Source of the DNA: Avichristensenella sp031550095 | GTDB taxonomy: Bacteria; Bacillota; Clostridia; Christensenellales; Aristaeellaceae | Assembly (NCBI GenBank): GCA_031550095.1 | Contig: JAVBOX010000096.1 | Span: 1-6,070 of the forward strand | Reading direction: 5' to 3' | Length of the DNA: 6,070 bases | Shown: piece after piece, positions 1 through 5,899 of the stretch | Position numbering within the stretch: position 1 is the first letter of the stretch | How the letters are laid out: every line of letters begins with the position of its first letter | The notes under the pieces: model-generated | The model's database searches: none | Told to the model about the DNA's origin: nothing | The model's input: only the letters and a program-made list of their open reading frames with translations | Made by a program: the position numbers and the translations under genes

Positions 1-1
1 T

Positions 2-865
2 GTGCCCGCGGTGATCACGCCGTTTCATGAGGACGGCGGGCTGGACATCGATTCCCTGGAGCGGCTGCTTGAATACCTGCTTTCCGGCGGGGTACACGGG
101 CTGTTTGTGGCCGGTTTCACCGGAGAGGGCGCGGCCATGACAGAGACCACGCTGAGGCTGCTCATTCGGCATACCGTTCGCGCCGTGAGAGGACGCGTTC
201 CCCTGTGCGTGGGCATATTGGAGCAGAGCGCGGAAAGGGTTATCGATGTGGCGAATCGAATCTATGATGAGGGCGTCGGCCTTTTGAGCGCCACCGCCCC
301 ATTTTCGCCGCCCGAGCCCACCCAGGATGCCATTGTGCGCCATTTTGAGAGGATCACGGGCTCCACGAAGGCCCGCTGGATGGTCTATGGAAATTCCGGC
401 ATGCTGGCCAACATTGAGCCGGAGACATTCCATCGCCTTGCCCAATTGGAAGGCGTCGCCGCCATCAAGGACACCCGGCCAGATTTTGAGGGGCATCTGA
501 AAAATCTCATGGCCACGAGGGAGGACCAAGTCTCCTTGCTGTGCGGCGGAGAGTACCTAGTGGGGCCCGGGCTTCTCATGGGGGCCAAGGGCAACATTTC
601 CGGCGCGGCCAATGTGGTTCCCCGGGTGTTTGTGGAGTTATACGACGCGGCGCAAAGGGGCGATATTCAGACCGTCCGCGCCCAGGCGGAGATCATCGCC
701 CAGGTTCACGGCGTTACCGGAGGCAATAACGCCTGCTGGCTGGCGGCGTTTAAGCATGGCTGCGCACGGCTGGGTCTGATGAAGGAGCATTGCCTTTGCC
801 CGGCACAGCCGTTGTCTTCTGAGGCCAAGCGGCGTGTGGACTGTGTGCTTGAAAAAATACTGTGA
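2..865 (+). CDS. DapA/NAL-superfamily pyruvate-type aldolase, 5' partial
   Basis: Class I (Schiff-base) TIM-barrel aldolase/lyase of the dihydrodipicolinate synthase / N-acetylneuraminate lyase superfamily, presumably cytosolic. The 287 visible residues show the family order: PAVITPF at the N-terminus, FTGEG at 39-43 (family GTTGES), a tyrosine in WMVYG at 129, the Schiff-base lysine in AAIKD at 156, and a GAKGNISGAAN stretch at 194-204. The gene is almost certainly cut by the left edge: in the family, several residues precede PAVITPF, so the GTG at position 2 is probably an internal valine. The residue aligning with the DHDPS proton-relay tyrosine (Tyr107 in E. coli) appears to be Ser102, and the substrate-carboxylate arginine (Arg138) appears to be Met134. 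I therefore infer it is not a lysine-biosynthesis DHDPS but a 2-keto-3-deoxy-sugar-acid aldolase or similar. It leads a sugar operon, 33 bases before the dehydrogenase. Family certain, substrate unknown. Confidence 0.88.
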   Translation: MPAVITPFHEDGGLDIDSLERLLEYLLSGGVHGLFVAGFTGEGAAMTETTLRLLIRHTVRAVRGRVPLCVGILEQSAERVIDVANRIYDEGVGLLSATAPFSPPEPTQDAIVRHFERITGSTKARWMVYGNSGMLANIEPETFHRLAQLEGVAAIKDTRPDFEGHLKNLMATREDQVSLLCGGEYLVGPGLLMGAKGNISGAANVVPRVFVELYDAAQRGDIQTVRAQAEIIAQVHGVTGGNNACWLAAFKHGCARLGLMKEHCLCPAQPLSSEAKRRVDCVLEKIL

Positions 866-884
866 TCGTTATGTGGAATGAAAT

Positions 885-891
885 AAGGAGG
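885..891 (+). promoter_or_regulatory. Shine-Dalgarno site for the dehydrogenase
   Basis: AAGGAGG is a near-perfect anti-16S match lying 7 bases before the GTG at 899. It decides the start in favour of that GTG over the in-frame ATG at 914, which has no comparable site. Confidence 0.85.
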
Positions 892-898
892 GTTACCT

Positions 899-1969
899 GT
901 GCTGCCTGAAAAGATGAACGCGGTTGTGGCTCATGGCCGCGGGGACTATCGCTTTGAGCAGGTGGAGACGCCCCGGGCAGGGGGCCGGGAAATCATCATG
1001 AAGGTGGAGGCCTGCGGCGTCTGCGCCGGGGACATCAAGTGCTCGGAAGGGGGCTTTCGCTTCTGGGGCGGGGAGGGCAACCCCGCGTATTGCGAGCCGC
1101 CGTTCATTCCCGGCCATGAGCTGCTGGGGCATGTGGCGGAGGTGGGGCCTCTCTACGACGGCCCGTTTAAGATTGGCGACCGGATCACCAGCGAGCAGAT
1201 CATCCCCTGCGGTGAATGCCGCTATTGCGGAGAAGGCCTGTATACCCTGTGCGATCCGCATTTCGTCTATGGCTTCAAAAGGCGCTACAACGGCGGATTC
1301 GCCGAGTATGTGCGCCTGCCGGAAAACGCGCGGAACTATCGGGTACCGGATTCGCTGCCCATGGAGAAAGCCATCCTCATTGAGCCCTTTGCCTGCTCCA
1401 TGCATGCCGTGAAAAGGGCCCGGATCACCGGAAACGATGTGGTGGTGATCGCCGGCGCGGGGACGCTGGGGCTCGGCATGATCGCGGCGGCGGCGCTGCT
1501 CAAGCCAAAGGCCCTCATCTCCATGGAGCCCGTGGAAAGCCGGCGCCAGAAGGCCCTGGAGCTTGGCGCGACCCTGGCCCTGGACGCCTGGCCCAATGAG
1601 GGTGTGGAGCCCCATATCGCGGCCATGACCCAAGGCTGCGGCTGCGATGTATACATCGAGGCCACGGGGGATACGTCCGCCGTGCCCCAAGGGCTGCAAT
1701 TGATCAAAAAGGGAGGCCGGTTTATTGAGTTCAGCGTGTTCGCCGGCCCCGCATCCGTGGATTGGTCCATCATCGGTGACGCTAAGGAGCTGGATCTTTT
1801 TGGCGTGAGCCTGAGTCCGGACTGTTTTCCTCCCGTCATGGAGGGCATTATTTCGGGAACGCTGAAGACGGATGGAGTTGTGACCCATAAGCTGCCCCTG
1901 GAGCGGTATGCGGAGGCATTCGCCATGGGAAAACGGCGTGAGGGGATCAAGACCGTTTTGATCCCATAA
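899..1969 (+). CDS. Zinc-dependent polyol dehydrogenase, erythritol/L-threitol dehydrogenase-like (MDR family)
   Basis: Medium-chain, NAD(P)-dependent, cytosolic alcohol dehydrogenase oxidising a secondary hydroxyl of a polyol or sugar-like substrate. Of its 356 residues, the catalytic-zinc ligands are Cys42 (GVCAGD), His73-Glu74 (PGHE) and probably Glu162 (IEPFACS). The structural zinc site is Cys104, Cys107, Cys110 and Cys118. The Rossmann loop is GAGTLG at 186-191, and acidic Glu210 at the end of the second strand favours NAD over NADP. Stretches such as IKC...FWG, SEQIIPC.EC.YC, VYGFKRR, TSAVPQGL and VDWSII closely recall mycobacterial EltD (erythritol/L-threitol dehydrogenase) from memory of that protein. 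Length is normal and no motif is missing. The start is GTG, chosen by the strong ribosome binding site. It sits between an aldolase and a disaccharide phosphorylase, so its natural substrate may instead be the released acceptor sugar or a derivative. Fold certain, substrate inferred. Confidence 0.9.
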   Translation: MLPEKMNAVVAHGRGDYRFEQVETPRAGGREIIMKVEACGVCAGDIKCSEGGFRFWGGEGNPAYCEPPFIPGHELLGHVAEVGPLYDGPFKIGDRITSEQIIPCGECRYCGEGLYTLCDPHFVYGFKRRYNGGFAEYVRLPENARNYRVPDSLPMEKAILIEPFACSMHAVKRARITGNDVVVIAGAGTLGLGMIAAAALLKPKALISMEPVESRRQKALELGATLALDAWPNEGVEPHIAAMTQGCGCDVYIEATGDTSAVPQGLQLIKKGGRFIEFSVFAGPASVDWSIIGDAKELDLFGVSLSPDCFPPVMEGIISGTLKTDGVVTHKLPLERYAEAFAMGKRREGIKTVLIP

Positions 1970-1974
1970 AGGAT

Positions 1975-1980
1975 AGGGGG
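1975..1980 (+). promoter_or_regulatory. Shine-Dalgarno site for the GH112 gene
   Basis: AGGGGG lies 7 bases before the ATG at 1988, inside the 18-base gap after the dehydrogenase stop. It fits co-transcription with independent re-initiation. The resulting N-terminus (FTLPGE at residues 6-11) matches the known start of GH112 enzymes. Confidence 0.65.
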
Positions 1981-1987
1981 AAGCGGC

Positions 1988-4138
1988 ATGGAAGAAGGCG
2001 GATTTACCCTGCCCGGGGAGGCCGGATATGAGAGGTTGACGCTGGATTTGGCGAAAAAATGGGGAGCGGATTGCATCCGGGACAGCGACGGCACTCAGCT
2101 TTCCAAGGAGATCCTGGACAGTGGAATCCCGGTCTATTCCACCCTATGCATCGTTCGCGCCATCAACAGCTGGGCCAAGGCCCATCCCCATATGCTCCAG
2201 CGAAATTTTCTGATCACCGAGCCCTATGCGGCCACAGGGGACGCGCTCTCCATTGACCCTCTGGACGGATTTTTCCGCCAGCAGTTCTGCCTGACCCCTT
2301 CCGACGATCCGAAGGCGTATTGGCAGGTACACGACCGCACGGCGGGAACCCTGCATGAGAAATGGTCCTTTGACGGAACAAGGGTTCAAATCAGCGGGGC
2401 CACCCCAGGCCACCTGTATACGGTGTCCTTCCTGGCCACAAGGCTTTGGGAGGAGATCTCCATGTACAACCACATCACCAACCAATGGGGGGACCGGGAG
2501 CGTTTGATGGCGGTAGAGCCCCGCTATCCCGAGGCGCGGGAGGAACTCCTGCGCTACCTGGAGCAATGGCTGGAGGACCACCCAGCCACAAAGGTCGTTC
2601 GGTTCACTTCCCTATTTTATAACTTCTGCTGGATTTGGGGGGACGATGCCCATAGGCGGAGCATTTTTACCGATTGGGGCAGCTATGACTTCAGCGTCAA
2701 CCCCGTGTCCCTTGCCGCCTTTCAGGCGGAATACGGCTATCCCATGCTGGCGGAGGATTTTGTGAATCAGGGCCGATACCGGGCCGCACACAACCCGCCC
2801 ACCCAAAAGCAGAGGGATTGGATGGCGTTCACGGGTAAGTTTGTCCGGGAATTTGGCAAGAAGCTTGTTGACATGGTGCATCGGCATGGAAAGCTGGCGT
2901 ATGTGTTCTACGACGACTCCTGGATCGGGCTGGAGCCATGGAGCGGCCACTTTGAGGAGTTCGGCTTTGACGGGTTGATCAAGTGCGTGTTCAACGCCTT
3001 TGAGGCCAGGCTCTGCGCCGGCGTTCCCGTGGGAACCCATGAGCTGCGGCTTCACCCTTATTTATTCCCCACAGGGCTTACGGGGGAGCCTACGTTTGCC
3101 CCCGGCGGCCATCCAGAGGCGGACGCGAAGCGCTATTGGGCCTGTGTGCGCCGGGCGCTTCTTCACGCGAAGATCGACAGGATCGGCCTGGGCGGCTATC
3201 TGCACCTGGTAGAGCCTTTCCCCGCTTTCTGTGACGAGATGGCCAGCATTGCGGACGAGTTCCGCGTGATCCGGGCGCTGCACACCGGAAGGGAGCCTTG
3301 GAAGAGCCGGGTTCATGTGGCGGTGCTCCACGGCTGGGGCAGCCTTCGGACCTGGAACTGCGCCGGCCACATGCACGAGCATCCGGAGCTTCCGCTGAAC
3401 CACATTCACGAAGCGCTGGCAGGGCTGCCCTTTCGCCTGCGCTCCATCTCCTTTGAGGAGGTCATGGAATGCGGCGTGCCGGAGGATGTGAACGTGATCC
3501 TCAACGCGGGGCGGGAGGGCGACGTCTGGTCCGGCGGGGATGTCTGGCTCGATCCGAGGCTCAAGGAGGCCCTTAACCGATTCCTCCTCAGGGGTGGCGG
3601 ATTCATCGGTGTTGGAGAGCCTTCCGCGGCCAGGGGCGGCTACCGCTTTTTTCAAATGGCGGACGCTCTGGGCGTTGACAAGGAAAACGGCGGCACGATT
3701 TGCTTTGAAAGGTATCGCCATGAGGTGGTACCCAGCCACTTTATCACCGCGGAGATCGGACAGCCGGCTTTCGCCAATCATAATGGGGATGTTTATGCCC
3801 TCGGCGGCAAAACACAGGTGCTGGCGGAAATCAACGGGCAGATCAGCGTGGCAACCAACGAGTTTGGGGACGGGCGGAGCGTCTATCTATCGGGATTCAG
3901 TTACAGCGCACTCCACACGCGCTTATTGCATCGGGCCATCCTATGGGCCGCCCACGCTGAGGAAGAAGCGCTCCTGCTCATGCCGGATCACCCGAGCTGC
4001 GAATGCGCATTTTTCCCGGAAACAGGTCGGCTGGCGCTGATCAACAACAGCGACGAAGCCGTCTCCTTATCGGTTCGGACGCCTTTTGGCCTCGTGCGGG
4101 AGACATTGCCCCCCATGGGGCTTCGCGCTATTGGGTGA
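1988..4138 (+). CDS. GH112 beta-galactoside phosphorylase (lacto-N-biose / galacto-N-biose / Gal-rhamnose type)
   Basis: Cytosolic inverting phosphorylase that uses phosphate to split a terminal beta-galactosyl disaccharide into alpha-galactose 1-phosphate and the acceptor sugar. The 716-residue protein aligns by recall along its whole length with Bifidobacterium lacto-N-biose phosphorylase: FTLP at 6-9, WGADCIRDSDGT at 25-36 (Arg31 corresponds to Arg32), MYNHITNQWGD at 159-169, VVRFT at 203-207, DDSWIG at 309-314 with Asp310 matching the catalytic acid Asp313, GGDVW at 516-520, RGGGFIGVGEPS at 535-546, and VYLSGFSYS at 632-640. Layout: TIM-barrel catalytic domain about 1-430, glutamine-amidotransferase-like domain about 440-655, small C-terminal beta domain to 716. 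Nothing is truncated. No signal peptide is seen, so the disaccharide must be imported. The acceptor (GlcNAc, GalNAc or L-rhamnose) cannot be fixed from sequence by eye. The neighbours are not the usual GalT/GalE/NahK set, which leaves the Gal-beta-1,4-L-rhamnose type open. Confidence 0.95.
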   Translation: MEEGGFTLPGEAGYERLTLDLAKKWGADCIRDSDGTQLSKEILDSGIPVYSTLCIVRAINSWAKAHPHMLQRNFLITEPYAATGDALSIDPLDGFFRQQFCLTPSDDPKAYWQVHDRTAGTLHEKWSFDGTRVQISGATPGHLYTVSFLATRLWEEISMYNHITNQWGDRERLMAVEPRYPEAREELLRYLEQWLEDHPATKVVRFTSLFYNFCWIWGDDAHRRSIFTDWGSYDFSVNPVSLAAFQAEYGYPMLAEDFVNQGRYRAAHNPPTQKQRDWMAFTGKFVREFGKKLVDMVHRHGKLAYVFYDDSWIGLEPWSGHFEEFGFDGLIKCVFNAFEARLCAGVPVGTHELRLHPYLFPTGLTGEPTFAPGGHPEADAKRYWACVRRALLHAKIDRIGLGGYLHLVEPFPAFCDEMASIADEFRVIRALHTGREPWKSRVHVAVLHGWGSLRTWNCAGHMHEHPELPLNHIHEALAGLPFRLRSISFEEVMECGVPEDVNVILNAGREGDVWSGGDVWLDPRLKEALNRFLLRGGGFIGVGEPSAARGGYRFFQMADALGVDKENGGTICFERYRHEVVPSHFITAEIGQPAFANHNGDVYALGGKTQVLAEINGQISVATNEFGDGRSVYLSGFSYSALHTRLLHRAILWAAHAEEEALLLMPDHPSCECAFFPETGRLALINNSDEAVSLSVRTPFGLVRETLPPMGLRAIG

Positions 4139-4153
4139 GTCCGACGCTGTGGA

Positions 4154-4924
4154 CTACGTGACGATTCCATAATTCACCCGATCGAGGCCGACATTTTTGA
4201 CGATCTCGGCTTGCGTGAGCATACGGTTGTAGAGGCGAATTTCATAGATTCTGCCATAGAAATTTTGCAAAGGAGAAACGATAGCCGGATTGCCTGCCAC
4301 TGAAATGTAATGGCGGGGAAGCTGCACAAAGAAATTGGCTGTTCTTGCCATGTCATAAAACCGAACTTCGTTGTAGTAAATCGTTTTGCGGCCATTTCTC
4401 GCTGGAATGGCGCTGTAAGGCGTCGCAAGCAGCGTCACGCTATAGATCATGTTGGCAAGAAGCGTCCGGGTACTGGTGGTTGTAAAGTTGCTGGTTTCCT
4501 GAAAAATGACCTGAGCGTTTAACCCACTCATCTGGAGCGTGATGGTGGTATAGGGATTTGTGGTGATGTTGTCAAGGCCGATCACATCCCCCCCATTGGA
4601 TGCGTCCGCGCCTGTATAGGGCATGAATACAACTTGAACCGTGCAGTTTTCCGGGGTGAATTCCAGGGGAAGATTGCCGGATAACCAGCTGAACGCCGCC
4701 ACCGAGACCTTGAGGCTTTCGAAATAGTTAACGCCCCACTGCCTTGTTCCTGGCTGCAGCCCGGCGGCTAAGACCATATCCGCACTGCCCAAGAGATTTT
4801 TCCAAACGGTGGTAGCCGCGTCATGCCCGTTGCCCGTATTGTTGGATCCAAGATAGCGGGCAACCAAGCCGCTGGTCACATAGCTTTTCTGCCATGTAAT
4901 CACCTGCCGTCTTTGCTGAGACAT
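4154..4924 (-). CDS. LamG/concanavalin A-like jelly-roll protein
   Basis: Predicted carbohydrate- or surface-binding protein of 256 residues built almost entirely of one LamG-like beta-sandwich. Signs of the family are GLVARY at 19-24 followed by NNTGNGH at 28-34, WKNLLGS at 41-47, and the closing strand-plus-helix segment YGRIYEIRLYNRMLTQAE (223-240) with IVKNVGLD after it. This is the typical end of Laminin_G_3-type domains in clostridial and phage structural proteins. There is no signal peptide, transmembrane helix or sortase motif, so export by a known route is not evident. That would suit a virion or phage-tail-like component, or a spore or surface protein released by lysis. The gene follows the collagen-like gene by 3 bases and shares its ribosome-binding region, so the two products probably act together. 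Stop codons of this gene and the GH112 gene face each other 15 bases apart. Precise ligand unknown. Confidence 0.78.
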   Translation of the reverse strand: MSQQRRQVITWQKSYVTSGLVARYLGSNNTGNGHDAATTVWKNLLGSADMVLAAGLQPGTRQWGVNYFESLKVSVAAFSWLSGNLPLEFTPENCTVQVVFMPYTGADASNGGDVIGLDNITTNPYTTITLQMSGLNAQVIFQETSNFTTTSTRTLLANMIYSVTLLATPYSAIPARNGRKTIYYNEVRFYDMARTANFFVQLPRHYISVAGNPAIVSPLQNFYGRIYEIRLYNRMLTQAEIVKNVGLDRVNYGIVT

Positions 4925-4927
4925 GCT

Positions 4928-5698
4928 TCACCTCAAAATCGTGTCGAAAGCCCAGCGAACGCTGCCGTCGAAGAGAAGGATCGCTTTCATCCACACTTCA
5001 TTTACGCCGATGGGCAGCGGGGGAGGAGGCGTGAAAAACACGCTTGGCCATGTCTGCGCACCGTTTGCGAGCACTTGGATGGATACGTAGATCATATTTT
5101 CTCTCAGCGGGTCAAAAGTCGGCAGGACAATGGTGAAGGAGCCTGCCGCGATCATCCGGCCGATGCTGTTGTTCAGCATCGTTATCGTCGCGCCGTTGGG
5201 GATTAGCCCATAGTCTATTACGGCGGTTGTGTGCAGGCTGATCTGCTCGTCGGTGTAAAGAATCGATTGAGCAAACCGCTCATCCGTATAGGCATTGGCC
5301 ACCGCGATCACCTCTTCCACATCGACGGGGGGACCTTGGGGGCCAGTGGCTCCGGTGAGCCCTTGGGAGCCTTGCTCGCCTTGGGGCCCAGTAGCTCCGG
5401 CGAGCCCTTGTGGGCCCTGGTCGCCTTGTAGGCCGGGAATGCCCTGAGGGCCCTGCGCTCCTTGGGGCCCAGTAGCCCCGGCGAGTCCTTGGAGGCCCTG
5501 CTCGCCTTGTAGGCCAGTAGCCCCGGGAAGCCCTTGCGGCCCGGGAATGCCCTGAGGGCCTTGTGGTCCTGGAAGCCCTTGCGGCCCGGTGGGGCCTTGC
5601 GATTTGAATGTGTAACTGTAAACCGGCATCCCATGATGGAACAATGGGTACCCGTTGCATGTATTCCTCCGCGATAGGACACCGAAATGCCCGTTCAT
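4928..5698 (-). CDS. Collagen-like Gly-X-Y repeat protein, tail-fibre-like
   Basis: A 256-residue fibrous protein. Residues 1-34 form a short head without a signal peptide. Residues 35-124 are 30 uninterrupted Gly-X-Y triplets, rich in Pro at X and Gln at Y, expected to form a trimeric collagen triple helix. Residues 125-160 look like a short helical, possibly trimerising neck (repeated YTDE at 137-140 and 148-151). Residues 161-256 look beta-rich, with FTIVLP at 188-193, a PPPPLP segment at 224-229 and a final aromatic-rich strand. That ending resembles the C-terminal strands of phage tail or baseplate-associated proteins, by pattern only. The ATG at 5698 is preferred over the in-frame Met24 because GAGGGGGAG lies 8 bases before it and Met24 has no such site. 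BclA-type exosporium leader features are absent. It is the first gene of the two-gene unit with the LamG protein. Alternative role: spore or cell-surface filament. Confidence 0.82.
   Translation of the reverse strand: MNGHFGVLSRRNTCNGYPLFHHGMPVYSYTFKSQGPTGPQGLPGPQGPQGIPGPQGLPGATGLQGEQGLQGLAGATGPQGAQGPQGIPGLQGDQGPQGLAGATGPQGEQGSQGLTGATGPQGPPVDVEEVIAVANAYTDERFAQSILYTDEQISLHTTAVIDYGLIPNGATITMLNNSIGRMIAAGSFTIVLPTFDPLRENMIYVSIQVLANGAQTWPSVFFTPPPPLPIGVNEVWMKAILLFDGSVRWAFDTILR
4929..4935 (-). promoter_or_regulatory. Ribosome binding site overlapping the upstream stop codon
   Basis: On the minus strand TGAGGTG precedes the LamG gene's ATG by a few bases. The TGA stop of the collagen-like gene (4928-4930) overlaps its 3' end. 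Termination of the first gene therefore leaves ribosomes on the initiation site of the second, which predicts translational coupling and a balanced output of the two proteins. Confidence 0.75.
5327..5596 (-). repeat. Collagen Gly-X-Y coding repeat with 42-residue higher-order period
   Basis: Thirty 9-base units encode Gly-X-Y. Above this, the GATG motif recurs at residues 59, 74, 101 and 116, that is with spacings 15, 27 and 15. Residues 57-82 therefore line up with 99-124, an offset of 42 residues (126 bases). Near-identical DNA blocks starting cttggggcccagtag occur on the plus strand near 5379 and 5460, 81 bases apart. This suggests growth by tandem duplication or slippage. Confidence 0.85.
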
Positions 5699-5706
5699 GC
5701 GCGTAT

Positions 5707-5715
5707 CTCCCCCTC
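5707..5715 (-). promoter_or_regulatory. Shine-Dalgarno site for the collagen-like gene
   Basis: GAGGGGGAG on the minus strand, 8 bases before the ATG at 5698. It sets the start of the collagen-like protein. Confidence 0.7.
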
Positions 5716-5730
5716 ACTAGAGCATATTCC

Positions 5731-5759
5731 ATTCTATGAAAATGCGCGTCATTCGGACA
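5731..5759 (-). promoter_or_regulatory. Candidate leftward promoter for the collagen-LamG unit
   Basis: On the minus strand TAGAAT (5731-5736) matches the housekeeping -10 hexamer at five of six positions. It lies 17 bases from a weak -35, TGTCCG (5754-5759, three of six). The spacing is ideal and the position is right, about 33 bases before the start codon, but the weak -35 means this could be chance or a promoter needing an activator or another sigma factor. Confidence 0.35.
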
Positions 5760-5850
5760 CCTGTTAGTGAAAAAGAGAAGCGTGTGGGCGAAACTGAACT
5801 GTTTCATCATACGGCAACAGGCATGATCAGTGCTATGCGGCGATGGATGA

Positions 5851-5899
5851 TATAGTCAACCAACTTGAAAATCGACGGAGAATGAAGTAAAATACAGGG
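5851..5899 (+). mobile_element. Possible left end of an IS630-type element
   Basis: The 49 bases before the transposase start begin with TATAGTCAACCAACTTG and are clearly more AT-rich than the sequence to the left. IS630/Tc1-type elements insert at TA dinucleotides and carry terminal inverted repeats close to the transposase gene, so an end near 5851 is plausible. The matching right end lies outside the window, so the boundary is a guess. Confidence 0.35.

Noticed and set aside
2..4. GTG at position 2 as the true start of the aldolase
   Set aside because: The family has extra residues before PAVITPF, and no upstream sequence is available to show a ribosome binding site; edge truncation is the simpler reading.
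893..1888. A 331-codon open frame antisense to the dehydrogenase
   Set aside because: It mirrors a gene with full catalytic motifs, its translation is low in recognisable structure, and long antisense frames are expected in GC-rich coding DNA.
3062..3781. A 239-codon antisense frame within the GH112 gene
   Set aside because: The plus strand carries conserved GH112 motifs through this whole stretch; the antisense product resembles no family and has no ribosome binding site I can support.
4111..4120. CCCCATGGGG palindrome as a possible terminator or operator
   Set aside because: It lies inside GH112 codons, leaves no room for a hairpin loop, and no T run follows.
4138..4155. AGTCC/GGACT inverted repeat as a bidirectional terminator
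   Set aside because: The stem is only 5 base pairs with an 8-base loop and no U tract on either strand.
5327..5596. CRISPR-like or non-coding tandem repeat
   Set aside because: The repetition is explained fully by Gly-X-Y codons in an intact reading frame; there are no unique spacers between constant repeats.
5280..5810. A 176-codon minus-strand frame starting upstream of the collagen-like gene
   Set aside because: It is the Arg/Pro-rich frame shadow of the Gly-X-Y repeat; the real frame has the good ribosome binding site and regular triplets.
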